Counted from the first letter of the stretch, positions 22,279-30,093 are shown. The stretch: DNA of 48,341 bases from an uncultured Eubacteriales bacterium (GCA_902795135.1 CADBJW010000012.1:1-48341); one strand, 5' to 3'. Notes: generated from the sequence alone by a model not told the origin. Numbers and translations are program-made.

Positions 22279-23470
22279 TCATAGTTTCCAGCTTTTCTCT
22301 GTGGATAATCGGATTGCCCGTCATCCCTGTTTCGCTGGTATAGATCTGATTTGTAACGATCACGCCTCTCTCGACGCGGTCTATTTCCGCAATCTCAACG
22401 ACCTTACGGTTACCCGTTTTCATTCTGCTCATATGCACAATCACATCGATGCCTTCCGAGATTTGACTTCGAATTGCTTCCACCGGAAAGTCCACCGCCT
22501 GCATGAACATGGATTCCAGTCGCTTGATCATACCGGAAATGCTGTTTGCATGTCCTGTGCTCAAGCTTCCTGAATGTCCGGTATTCATTGCGTTGATCAT
22601 ATCGAACACTTCTCCTCCACGGACCTCCCCAATAATGATCCGATCCGGTCGCATTCTGAGACTGGCCTTGACGAGCTGGGCCATATCCACGGCCCCTTTT
22701 CCTTGAACATTTGCGTTCCTGCATTCCATTCTTACAATGTTTTCGACCTGATTGATCTGGAGCTCCGCGGAGTCTTCGATTACTACAACTCTTTCATCGT
22801 GGGGAATCATTTGTGCCAGAACATTCAGCAAGGTGGTTTTGCCACTGGAAGTCCCGCCCGATATGAATATGTTATAACCAGTAAACACGAGTACGTTGAG
22901 CAAACGCGCCGCTTTCTCTGCTATCGTCTCATTGCCTATAAGGTCATGGATGGTCATAACCTTTTCCGGAAATTTTCGTATGGTAAGGATCGGTCCATTT
23001 AGCGCAATGTTCCTGTAAACTGCATTGACTCTGGATCCATCACTGAGTCTGGCATCGACGATGGGATTCAATTCATTGATTTCGCGATGCACTCTGGCAG
23101 AAATCCTCCGAATCAGCTCCTCCAGATCTTCTGTGGTATCGAAAGACAGGGAAACCCGTTCGATGCGTCCCTCCCGTTCGACGAAAATGTCATCCTTCCC
23201 GTTCACCATGATTTCGGAGATCGTCCGATCATCGATCAGCGGCTGCAGGATATCCATCTCCTTTCGAAGGGCAAAGAAGATCTTCTGAATGAGCTTATGA
23301 TTATCTATGTAACTACAGGAATCCGAGCGTGCTTTTGAAAATACGTATTTTTCGATTTCCACCAGTGCGACTTCATCGTTGATGTCTTCGGAAAAGGCTG
23401 CCAGCCTGGACCGGATTTCCGCAATGTTCTCTCTGGCTTCATCGCTTGAATAAAATGGTATCATTACCAT
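22217..23470 (-). CDS. cpaF: CpaF/TadA pilus-assembly ATPase
   Basis: A 417-residue secretion ATPase powering Flp pilus assembly. Walker A GGTSSGKT lies at 205-212. VVVIEDSAELQ (Asp and Glu boxes), RMRPDRIIIGEVRGGE (Walker B region) and TGHSGSLSTGHANS (His box) follow in the right order. The N-terminal domain DRTISEIMVNGKDDIFVEREG is typical of TadA/CpaF. The ATG has AAAGGA upstream. It is the first gene of the leftward cluster cpaF-tadB-tadC-flp-tadE-DUF5702-TadE2-DUF6382. No CpaE/TadZ, RcpC/CpaB or prepilin peptidase lies in the window. Confidence 0.93.
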   Translation of the reverse strand: MVMIPFYSSDEARENIAEIRSRLAAFSEDINDEVALVEIEKYVFSKARSDSCSYIDNHKLIQKIFFALRKEMDILQPLIDDRTISEIMVNGKDDIFVEREGRIERVSLSFDTTEDLEELIRRISARVHREINELNPIVDARLSDGSRVNAVYRNIALNGPILTIRKFPEKVMTIHDLIGNETIAEKAARLLNVLVFTGYNIFISGGTSSGKTTLLNVLAQMIPHDERVVVIEDSAELQINQVENIVRMECRNANVQGKGAVDMAQLVKASLRMRPDRIIIGEVRGGEVFDMINAMNTGHSGSLSTGHANSISGMIKRLESMFMQAVDFPVEAIRSQISEGIDVIVHMSRMKTGNRKVVEIAEIDRVERGVIVTNQIYTSETGMTGNPIIHREKLETMNGRTGEEAGKIADDIRLLNL

Positions 23471-23563
23471 AAATTTCCTTTCAACAGGATACTATCACAA
23501 CTGGAAGAAAATGGCAATCCTTTTTTTCGCAATTGTAACAAAAAGCACACCAACCAAGAGATA

Positions 23564-23572
23564 TGTTATAAT
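23564..23572 (+). promoter_or_regulatory. Extended -10 promoter giving a probable leaderless yitT mRNA
   Basis: TGTTATAAT (TGnTATAAT, -10 at 23567-23572) lies six bases before the ATG at 23579. No -35 consensus is seen. Initiation about 7 nt after the -10 would fall on the A of the start codon, and there is no ribosome-binding sequence. Confidence 0.7.
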
Positions 23573-23578
23573 CACTTC

Positions 23579-24217
23579 ATGTCAAATTACCTACTAAGAT
23601 ATTCATTGATTACCCTTGGGATCGTTCTCGTGAACGTCACCTATGTTCTCGTTACGGTTCCCTATGGGATCATAAATGGCGGCGTGACCAGCTTCAGTAT
23701 GATTCTGAGCCGGCTCCCCTTTACAGAGGCCCTGCCGGTCAATGCTTGGGTCACGATCGTCACCATCATTCTGGCGGTTTTGTGCGCCGTCTTTTTGGGG
23801 CGGGATGTTTTCATTGCCAGCCTTTTTAGCTGCATTGGCGGCGTAGGAGCCTTCAACCTGTTTACCTACATTACTCCTCAAGTTGTATTTGATGGGCTTT
23901 TGCGGTTCGGTCAGTTTGGAGACAATCCGGTTCTTCCCATCGGCACTGCCATCGAACTGATTCTTGCGGCCGTCGTCGTCGGCACCGGCTACTATTTATG
24001 TCTCAGCAACAACGCCACTGCTGTTGGCATGGATACCATCGCCCTGATCCTGCACACCAAAAACGAAAAGATTCCCATCGCCTACGCCATGTATGCCATC
24101 AACATCCTGGTGCTTTTGCTTGGCCTATATACCTACGGGATCCGCTGCGTGATCATGGGCATTGCCTTTGCTGGAATCCAGGCCTTCACCTTGAACCACA
24201 TGATTGCACAAAAATAG
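23579..24217 (+). CDS. YitT/YczE-type integral membrane protein
   Basis: A 212-residue protein with five to six membrane segments. The opening VLVTVPYGIINGGVTSFSMIL and the later ALILHTKNEKIPIAYAMYAINILVLLLG fit the DUF161/YitT-like families of Firmicutes, whose transport substrate is unknown. The cytoplasmic DUF2179 domain of full-length YitT proteins is missing, which fits the shorter group. The gene starts with a bare ATG directly after a promoter. It diverges from the pilus operon and precedes the alanine symporter by 65 nt. Confidence 0.68.
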   Translation: MSNYLLRYSLITLGIVLVNVTYVLVTVPYGIINGGVTSFSMILSRLPFTEALPVNAWVTIVTIILAVLCAVFLGRDVFIASLFSCIGGVGAFNLFTYITPQVVFDGLLRFGQFGDNPVLPIGTAIELILAAVVVGTGYYLCLSNNATAVGMDTIALILHTKNEKIPIAYAMYAINILVLLLGLYTYGIRCVIMGIAFAGIQAFTLNHMIAQK

Positions 24218-24282
24218 TATTTTACTTTAAGTTGTTTATTTGATAGTATGTTCACGTACTATTTAAGGGAGGAAATATCATT

Positions 24283-25707
24283 ATGACTGTTATTGACAAT
24301 TTTGTTTTGGCAATCAGCAACATTTTATATCAGCCTTTTGTTGTTCCGCTGATTCTCATTGCCGGAGGGATTTATCTGACCTTCCGTTGCAAATTCATGC
24401 AGATCGGCATGTTCAAAGAGGCCTGTTCCGTTATTATGGAAAAGCCACACGAAGGCGGGATCTCATCCTTTGGTGCCTTGATGGTATCGACGGCTTCCAG
24501 AGTTGGTACCGGAAACATCATCGGTGTTTCGACGGCCATCGTCTGCGGCGGCCCGGGAGCGATTTTCTGGATGTGGGTGACTGCATTCTTTGGCGGCGCC
24601 TCTGCCTTTGTGGAATCCACGCTGGCACAGATCTATAAAAAAGTCGATGACGAAGGCGGTTCCAAGGGTGGTCCGGCGTTCTATATGAGAGATGCTCTGG
24701 GACAGAGATGGCTCGGCGTTATATTCTCCATTCTGATCATCTTTACCTACATGGTTGGATATAACATGCTGGCATCCTACAACCTGCAGTCCACCTTCGC
24801 TGCATTCAACTTCTATCATGAGAAAACAACTCCGTTCATCATCGGCGTCATTCTCTGCGTTCTGTTCGCCATCATCGTTCTTGGCGGCGCAAAGAGACTG
24901 ATCCATGTTACGGAAGTACTGGTTCCAATCATGGGCATCATGTACGTTCTAGTATCCCTGATCGTTCTGGCTATCAACATTCCTAATCTGGGACACATGT
25001 TCGGAATGATCTTCCAGAGTGCCTTTGATTTCGAAGCGATCTTTGGAGGATTTGCAGGTTCCTGCATTATGTACGGTGTAAAGAGAGGCCTGTACTCCAA
25101 TGAAGCCGGTATGGGTTCTGCGCCAAACGCTGCCGCCAGAGCGGATATTTCACATCCGGCGAAGCAGGGTCTGGTACAGATGCTTTCCGTATTTATCGAC
25201 ACGATGCTGATCTGTACTGCAACAGCATTCATGTGTCTGTCCACCAAGGTCGACTCCGCGGCGTACAATCTGGCTGAAGGACCGGATGCGGCAGGCTATG
25301 TTCAGGATTCACTGGCTTCCGTATTTGGGGGATTCGGACCGGCATTCATTGCCATTGCCATGTGCTTCTTCGCCTTCACCACACTGATTGGGAACTACTC
25401 CTACTGTGAAGGCTGCTATGAATTCATCATCGGAAGAGAAGCATCCCACATTGAACTGGTTATAATGCGTATTATCGCTGCGATCCTCGTATTCCTGGGA
25501 GCCGTTGCTTCTGCAGGACTGGTATGGGATATTGCGGACATGATGCAGGGGCTCATGGTTATCACAAACGTTCCATCGATCCTGATTCTCGGTGGCGTCG
25601 CCTTCAAGTGTCTCAACGATTACAAGGCACAAAAGGCTCAGGGTCTCAACCCTATCTTCAAGGCTTCCAGCATTGGTCTGAAGCAGAAAACGGATTTCTG
25701 GAACTAA
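24283..25707 (+). CDS. Sodium/alanine symporter (AGCS family)
   Basis: A 474-residue transporter of the alanine or glycine:cation symporter family. Diagnostic stretches are GIYLTFRCKFMQ, SRVGTGNIIGVSTAIVCGGPGAIFWMW (the AGCS signature), MYGVKRGLYSNEAGMGSAPNAAA and TLIGNYSYCEGCYEFI. About eleven membrane helices are evident. GGGAGGA precedes the ATG. A weak promoter (TTTACT, 17 nt, TAGTAT) lies between yitT and this gene, and its -10 is inside a small palindrome ATAGTA...TACTAT (about 24243-24262), which may be an operator. It ends at a strong bidirectional terminator. Role: import of alanine or glycine for fermentation. Confidence 0.93.
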   Translation: MTVIDNFVLAISNILYQPFVVPLILIAGGIYLTFRCKFMQIGMFKEACSVIMEKPHEGGISSFGALMVSTASRVGTGNIIGVSTAIVCGGPGAIFWMWVTAFFGGASAFVESTLAQIYKKVDDEGGSKGGPAFYMRDALGQRWLGVIFSILIIFTYMVGYNMLASYNLQSTFAAFNFYHEKTTPFIIGVILCVLFAIIVLGGAKRLIHVTEVLVPIMGIMYVLVSLIVLAINIPNLGHMFGMIFQSAFDFEAIFGGFAGSCIMYGVKRGLYSNEAGMGSAPNAAARADISHPAKQGLVQMLSVFIDTMLICTATAFMCLSTKVDSAAYNLAEGPDAAGYVQDSLASVFGGFGPAFIAIAMCFFAFTTLIGNYSYCEGCYEFIIGREASHIELVIMRIIAAILVFLGAVASAGLVWDIADMMQGLMVITNVPSILILGGVAFKCLNDYKAQKAQGLNPIFKASSIGLKQKTDFWN

Positions 25708-25754
25708 GAATCCCGGTTTCTGAAGCAAAAGAAATTGATTCCAAAAAACAAAAT

Positions 25755-25804
25755 ACTGCCGCAGCCGGCTGCAATCTGTTTACAGCTGACGCGGCAGTTT
25801 TTTT
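25755..25804. terminator. Bidirectional terminator between the alanine symporter and nitrilase genes
   Basis: ACTGCCGC (25755-25762) pairs with GCGGCAGT (25791-25798), with an inner AGC / GCT. Seven T follow on the plus strand, and the A-rich sequence before it gives a T-rich tail on the minus strand. Confidence 0.85.
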
Positions 25805-25816
25805 ATTCTCTGCTGA

Positions 25817-26752
25817 CTATTCGTGCACGATCAATTCCAATACGTCCGGTCTGGCATAATGGCCGACGGCATCGTGTTCCATCTTGCAGGATGCCGGAAG
25901 CTGCATGTCCAGATCTGCATAGATGATGGTTTCTTCATCCCAAACCGGGTCCGTCAGATAATGTCCGAACGGATCTATGATACAGCTTCCTCCCCGGCAA
26001 ATCATGTCCGGCAGCTTTTGAAGATCGGATTTCGTTTCCAGATCCGTCGGATAAGAAGACTTCCTGACAATCATGTCGCTGTTGATGAAGTAGCATTTCC
26101 CTTCGATGGCGATATGCTGAATCGTTGCCTGCCACTCCGGATTATCGTTGGTATTTGGAGAAATGTATATGGTAATGCCCTTCTGATACAGAGCGACCCG
26201 CGCAAGGGGCATGTAACTCTCCCAACAAATCAGGCTTCCCATAGGCCCCCATGGCGTGTCGACAACCGGGAAAAAGTCCCGGTCCGCATCGCCCCAGACA
26301 AGGCGTTCCGAGCCGGTCGGTTTCAGCTTTCTGTGGACGCTGTAGGTTCCTTCCGGCGTAAAGATCGCATTACTGTTATACAACGTCCCTTTTACTGCAT
26401 CCCGCTCCGAAAACCCAATGCTGACATAGGCCTTTGCGGCTTTTGCAGCTTCGCAAAGGGCATCAAATTCGTCTCCGCCGGCCACGATCGACGCGTCATA
26501 ATACCGCTTCCAATCGCGCCTTCCCGGCTCGCTTCGTTTGCCCATGCTGAAACCAAAATTCATCCCGATGGGATACCCGGGAATAAACAGCTCCGGAAAG
26601 ACAATCAGCTCGACCTTCCCGGGACCAGCCGGATCCTTATCTACTGCTTGCTGAATCTGTTCCAGTGCCTTTTGCAAGCAAGCGTCCTTATCGAATAAAA
26701 CAGGTTCCGCCTGCACCAAAGCGATGCGGCAGGTGTCTTTTAAGTCCTTCAT
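25817..26752 (-). CDS. Nitrilase (carbon-nitrogen hydrolase)
   Basis: A 311-residue enzyme of nitrilase branch 1. The catalytic triad is Glu54 (VFPELFIPGYP), Lys142 (HRKLKPTGSERLVWGDAD) and Cys176 (GSLICWESYMPLAR). The RKLKPT and CWE(N/S)Y contexts are those of true nitrilases, which turn nitriles into carboxylates and ammonia, rather than of amidases. The chosen ATG follows GGAGGAGG by five bases; an ATG five codons earlier overlaps that site. It is last in a leftward operon with an Rrf2 regulator and a C-S lyase, so a link to sulfur or cyano-amino-acid metabolism (for example beta-cyanoalanine) is possible but unproven. Confidence 0.88.
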   Translation of the reverse strand: MKDLKDTCRIALVQAEPVLFDKDACLQKALEQIQQAVDKDPAGPGKVELIVFPELFIPGYPIGMNFGFSMGKRSEPGRRDWKRYYDASIVAGGDEFDALCEAAKAAKAYVSIGFSERDAVKGTLYNSNAIFTPEGTYSVHRKLKPTGSERLVWGDADRDFFPVVDTPWGPMGSLICWESYMPLARVALYQKGITIYISPNTNDNPEWQATIQHIAIEGKCYFINSDMIVRKSSYPTDLETKSDLQKLPDMICRGGSCIIDPFGHYLTDPVWDEETIIYADLDMQLPASCKMEHDAVGHYARPDVLELIVHE

Positions 26753-26800
26753 CGCGACCTCCTCCATTCATTCGTCGTCGAAACCTCAATCTACAAAACC

Positions 26801-28015
26801 TCAATCTACAAAGGCGTACTTCTCCAATCGGTCAAAGGCCTCTTTGACCCTTGTCAGTGGCAGCGCCAGATTCATGCGAATGGAATCCGGCCGGTTGAAC
26901 TGTCTTCCATCCTGCCACAAAACCCCGACTTCCACACCTGCAAGCAAAAGCTCATCGATGGTTTTATGATGCTCCCTGAGCCACTCCCCGCAGTCCAGCA
27001 GGAGCATGTACGTCCCCTGCGGTTTTGAAACATCCACGCCCTTAAAATGATTCCAGATAAAATCACATGCGTAATCCACATTTCCAGTGAGCACACCTCG
27101 AAGTTCATCAACCCATTCCATGCCCTCTTGCTTGTATGCTCCAATGAGTGCATGCATGGACAAAACATTCATAGAATTATAGGCGGGAAGTGCAGACTGA
27201 CGTTTGATTCTCGCCCGGAGATAATCGTTGTATATAATATGATAGCTGCCAATCAGGCCTGCCAGGTTAAAGGTCTTTGACGGCGCATAAAAAGCGACGG
27301 TTCTGTTTCTGGCATCCTCGGATACGGACTGCAGCGGAATATGGGTGCTCCCTTCCAGCGTCAGATCGGACCAAATTTCGTCCGAGATCACAAACACATC
27401 GTTTCGCTTAAATATTTCAAAGGCCTGTTCCAGTTCTTCCCGCTCCCATACGCGTCCGGTCGGGTTGTGCGGGGAGCAGAATATCATCGTGTGGATCTTG
27501 TATTTCTTGATTTTTCGCTCCATATCCTCATAATCCATTCTCCAGATCCCGTCCTGATCTTTCACAAGCTCGCTGCCGATCAGATGATATCCCGCTTCTC
27601 CGACTTCCTCGAGAAAGCCCACATAGGTGGGAGCATGGACGAGTACATGATCTCCGGCCGAGCAGAGAACGGCCAGTGCACTGAGTACGCCTCCAAGCAC
27701 GCCGTTCTGATATCCGATGTGCCTTGGTTCAAGACCCTGCACGTTGTTCCTCGTCTTTTGCCAGCGAATGATGCTGCTGTAGTACTCTTTTCTCGGAGAA
27801 AAATATCCAAACGCCGGGTGCTTCGCCCGCTGGATCACCGCCTCGCAAATGGTCGGTGCCGTCGGAAAATTCATGTCCGCTACCCACATAGGAATCAAAT
27901 CAAACCCATCTTTGATTTCCCCTTGTGGCGCGATTCCGTAAGGATCTTCCCAAGGCGCGACCGCAATGGCGTCCATCCCGGTTCTATCTAATATACTTGT
28001 AAAATCGTGTTTCAT
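26801..28015 (-). CDS. patB: PatB/MalY-type PLP-dependent C-S lyase (cystathionine beta-lyase)
   Basis: A 404-residue fold-type I aminotransferase of the MalY/PatB group. The PLP lysine is Lys247 in YAPSKTFNLAGL. PMWVADMNF, HPAFGYFSPRKEYY, CSPHNPTGRVW and VISDEIWSDL are characteristic. Members cleave cystathionine or cysteine, releasing homocysteine or sulfide, ammonia and pyruvate. Two ATGs are adjacent (28018 and 28015); the second has better spacing from GAGGAGG. It lies between the Rrf2 regulator (10-nt gap) and the nitrilase, opposite cysteine and homocysteine synthesis genes, which fits a role in sulfur amino-acid turnover. Confidence 0.9.
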   Translation of the reverse strand: MKHDFTSILDRTGMDAIAVAPWEDPYGIAPQGEIKDGFDLIPMWVADMNFPTAPTICEAVIQRAKHPAFGYFSPRKEYYSSIIRWQKTRNNVQGLEPRHIGYQNGVLGGVLSALAVLCSAGDHVLVHAPTYVGFLEEVGEAGYHLIGSELVKDQDGIWRMDYEDMERKIKKYKIHTMIFCSPHNPTGRVWEREELEQAFEIFKRNDVFVISDEIWSDLTLEGSTHIPLQSVSEDARNRTVAFYAPSKTFNLAGLIGSYHIIYNDYLRARIKRQSALPAYNSMNVLSMHALIGAYKQEGMEWVDELRGVLTGNVDYACDFIWNHFKGVDVSKPQGTYMLLLDCGEWLREHHKTIDELLLAGVEVGVLWQDGRQFNRPDSIRMNLALPLTRVKEAFDRLEKYAFVD

Positions 28016-28028
28016 CATTGCCTCCTCA

Positions 28029-28424
28029 TTACAATAAATCGCTCAGTTTTTTGCTGAAGAAAAAGTCATGCATCATTGTGTCGTACTCTTTCCACATAGG
28101 AAGCGTACGGCACTGGTCGGCACGGGGACAAGCCGCCGCGCCCTTTTCAAGACAAGCAACCGGCGCCAGGGTCCCTTCCATGAGTTCCAGAATTTCTCCC
28201 GCTGTATATTCGTCTGGTTTTCTGCAAAGGCGATAGCCGCCGCCTTTCCCGCTAACACCACTGATCAGACCGCCTTTTACCAGTTCTTTCACGATGATCT
28301 CAAGATATTTTTTAGAAATATCCTGCCGGTCTGCGATGTCTTTAAGAGGAATATTCCCTTCTCCATCATGTTGCGCCAAATCGATCATAACGCGCAACGC
28401 ATAACGTCCTTTCGTCGAAATCAT
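28029..28424 (-). CDS. Rrf2 family regulator with three conserved-type cysteines (CymR/IscR-like)
   Basis: A 131-residue winged-helix regulator. The N-terminus MISTKGRYALRVMIDLAQHD and the helix KDIADRQDISKKYLEIIVKEL are Rrf2 hallmarks, followed by the wing GKGGGYRL. Cys91, Cys99 and Cys105 are placed like the Fe-S ligands of IscR, though the first spacing is longer. CymR, the cysteine-metabolism repressor of Bacilli, lacks this cluster site. Position strongly suggests a sulfur-metabolism regulator: it is co-transcribed with a C-S lyase and divergent from O-acetylhomoserine sulfhydrylase and cysK, and similar operator-like sequences lie on both promoters. Confidence 0.87.
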   Translation of the reverse strand: MISTKGRYALRVMIDLAQHDGEGNIPLKDIADRQDISKKYLEIIVKELVKGGLISGVSGKGGGYRLCRKPDEYTAGEILELMEGTLAPVACLEKGAAACPRADQCRTLPMWKEYDTMMHDFFFSKKLSDLL

Positions 28425-28447
28425 GTCAGACCTCCAATGGTTTTATT

Positions 28448-28481
28448 ACCTATTCTACTACCAGATTAAAGGGTGAATCAA
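28448..28481 (-). promoter_or_regulatory. Promoter of the rrf2 operon with an operator-like sequence on its -10
   Basis: On the minus strand TTGATT (28476-28481) and TAGAAT (28452-28457) are 18 nt apart. The -10 lies inside GGTAGTAGAATAGGT (28448-28462), which shares AATAGGTAAT with the inverted repeat on the opposing promoter. This suggests autoregulation. Confidence 0.55.
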
Positions 28482-28499
28482 TGAAAAAAAATATAAATT

Positions 28500-28518
28500 A
28501 CCTATTGACATAGTAGGT
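28500..28518. promoter_or_regulatory. Operator-like inverted repeat over the -35 of the sulfhydrylase promoter
   Basis: ACCTATTGACATAGTAGGT has five-base arms ACCTA / TAGGT with partial symmetry inside, and it covers the -35 hexamer TTGACA. The position fits a repressor, most simply the divergently encoded Rrf2 protein. That assignment is inference. Confidence 0.6.
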
Positions 28519-28533
28519 TAATAGTGTTAATAT
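28505..28533 (+). promoter_or_regulatory. Promoter of the sulfhydrylase-cysK operon
   Basis: Consensus TTGACA (28505-28510), a 17-nt spacer and TAATAT (28528-28533). Transcription should start near 28540, about 245 nt before the first enzyme gene, leaving a long structured leader. Confidence 0.8.
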
Positions 28534-28580
28534 AGCCTCATCCAAAAGGAAAACATTCTGAACGAAAGGAGGCGCAAGCA

Positions 28581-28691
28581 ATGAAAATCATCGAAACCAA
28601 GAACATGATGTACTGGATGTGTTGTCTGATGCCGGACTCCCGGGCATGTAGTATGATGGGAGACGCGCAGCAGCCTTTGCGTGCGTCTTAA
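28581..28691 (+). CDS. Met/Cys/Trp-rich leader peptide (36 codons)
   Basis: This short frame is preceded by AAGGAGG at 28566-28572, an 8-nt spacing and one of the strongest ribosome sites in the window. Codons 9-17 read Met-Met-Tyr-Trp-Met-Cys-Cys-Leu-Met; in all there are seven Met, three Cys and one Trp in 36 residues. The tandem Cys codons (14-15, 28620-28625) lie about 11 nt before a sequence that forms an antiterminator, the spacing expected if a stalled ribosome leaves that sequence just exposed. It is probably a regulatory leader for O-acetylhomoserine sulfhydrylase and cysK, sensing charged tRNA-Cys (or tRNA-Met). The peptide need not have its own function. Confidence 0.78.
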   Translation: MKIIETKNMMYWMCCLMPDSRACSMMGDAQQPLRAS

Positions 28692-28757
28692 AAAGGGTTT
28701 ACAAAATAAATCATTTCCATCATATTGCCCGGGAGTATAACCTCAGGCAATTTTTTT
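28636..28757 (+). promoter_or_regulatory. Attenuator: alternative antiterminator and intrinsic terminator
   Basis: ACTCCCGGGCA (28636-28646, inside the leader ORF) is the exact 11-nt complement of TGCCCGGGAGT (28726-28736). The latter is also the 5' half of a terminator: ATTGCC (28724-28729) pairs with GGCAAT (28746-28751), with an inner GAG / CTC, followed by TTTTTT (28752-28757). The two pairings exclude each other. A third option, CTCCC (28637-28641) with GGGAG (28658-28662), would sequester the antiterminator strand. An independent hairpin AGACGC / GCGTCT (28661-28666 with 28683-28688) lies between. The terminator ends 28 nt before the enzyme gene start. Confidence 0.8.
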
Positions 28758-28785
28758 ATGCAAAGGCAGAAAAGGAATGGATAAA

Positions 28786-30069
28786 ATGAGCGATTACAGA
28801 TTTGAAACATTACAACTTCATGTAGGACAGGAACAGGCCGATCCGGCAACAGACGCGAGAGCCGTTCCAATCTATGCGACGACCGCATACGTATTTCATA
28901 ACGCACAGCATGCCGCAGACCGGTTTGGTTTAGCTGATCCGGGCAACATTTACGGCAGACTCACCAACTCAACCCAGGACGTGCTGGAACAGCGTGTGGC
29001 AGCTCTGGAAGGCGGCAGTGCTGCTTTGGCACTGGCTTCCGGTGCGGCAGCGATCACTTACGCGATACAGGCACTGGCCGCAAACGGCGGCCACATCGTT
29101 GCCCAAAAGACCATTTATGGAGGAACCTTCAATTTGCTGGAACACACCCTCCCGCAGTACGGCATCCAAACCAGCTTCGTAGATGCGCACAATCTGGCGG
29201 AAGTGGAAGATGCTATACAGGATAACACCCGTGCCATTTTCTTAGAGACCCTCGGCAATCCAAACAGCGACATTCCGGACATTGACGCAATCGCAGAGAT
29301 TGCTCACAAGCATGGTCTGCCGCTGGTCATCGACAACACCTTTGGAACGCCGTATTTGATCCGGCCAATCGACCACGGCGCGGACATTGTCATCCACTCG
29401 GCCACGAAATTCCTGGGCGGGCATGGAACGACCCTTGGCGGAATCATCGTAGAATCCGGCAAATTCAACTGGAAGGCCAGTGGCAAATTCGGCAACATTG
29501 CCGATCCAAACCCGAGCTATCACGGCGTATCTTTTTACGACGCCGTCGGCCCTGCGGCCTTTGTAACATACATCCGTGCCATTCTTCTCCGGGATACGGG
29601 CGCGGTCCTGTCACCGTTCAGCGCGTTCCTGCTGCTGCAGGGAATTGAGACACTGTCCCTCCGGTTGGAACGTCATGCGGAAAACACGAAAAAAATCATC
29701 GATTATCTGACGGCGCACCCGCAGGTTGTGAAAGTAAACCACCCTTCCCTGCCGGATCATCCGGACCACGCGCTTTATGAGAAGTACTTCCCGAATGGCG
29801 GTGGCTCGATCTTCACCTTTGAAATCAAAGGCGGCAAAGAAGAAGCATGGAAGTTCATCGATGGACTGGAACTCTTCTCCCTGCTGGCAAACGTGGCGGA
29901 CGTAAAGAGTCTCGTCATCCACCCTGCAACGACAACCCATTCCCAGCTTACGGAGGAAGAACTTGCCGATCAGGGCATTTATCCGGGAACGATTCGACTG
30001 TCCATCGGAACGGAACACATTGACGACATTATCGCAGATCTTGAAAAAGGATTTGCGGCAGCTAAATAG
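28786..30069 (+). CDS. metY: O-acetylhomoserine sulfhydrylase
   Basis: A 427-residue PLP enzyme of the Cys/Met metabolism family that joins O-acetylhomoserine and sulfide to homocysteine. The family signatures are RLTNSTQDVLEQRVAALEGG, NPNSDIPDI, and the PLP Lys208 in HSATKFLGGHGTTLGG. Length near 430 and the internal insertion distinguish this group from the shorter cystathionine gamma-synthases. The start ATG at 28786 has AGGA nine bases upstream; an ATG at 28777 abuts that site. cysK follows by 24 nt. Expression is probably controlled by the upstream operator and attenuator. Confidence 0.93.
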   Translation: MSDYRFETLQLHVGQEQADPATDARAVPIYATTAYVFHNAQHAADRFGLADPGNIYGRLTNSTQDVLEQRVAALEGGSAALALASGAAAITYAIQALAANGGHIVAQKTIYGGTFNLLEHTLPQYGIQTSFVDAHNLAEVEDAIQDNTRAIFLETLGNPNSDIPDIDAIAEIAHKHGLPLVIDNTFGTPYLIRPIDHGADIVIHSATKFLGGHGTTLGGIIVESGKFNWKASGKFGNIADPNPSYHGVSFYDAVGPAAFVTYIRAILLRDTGAVLSPFSAFLLLQGIETLSLRLERHAENTKKIIDYLTAHPQVVKVNHPSLPDHPDHALYEKYFPNGGGSIFTFEIKGGKEEAWKFIDGLELFSLLANVADVKSLVIHPATTTHSQLTEEELADQGIYPGTIRLSIGTEHIDDIIADLEKGFAAAK

Positions 30070-30093
30070 AAAAGAAGAAAGAAGGTATTGATT

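Noticed and set aside
28581-28691. T-box or SAM riboswitch upstream of metY
   Set aside because: No T-box sequence (TGGNACCGCG-like) and no S-box core motifs were found; the leader instead contains a translated ORF and a two-state hairpin.
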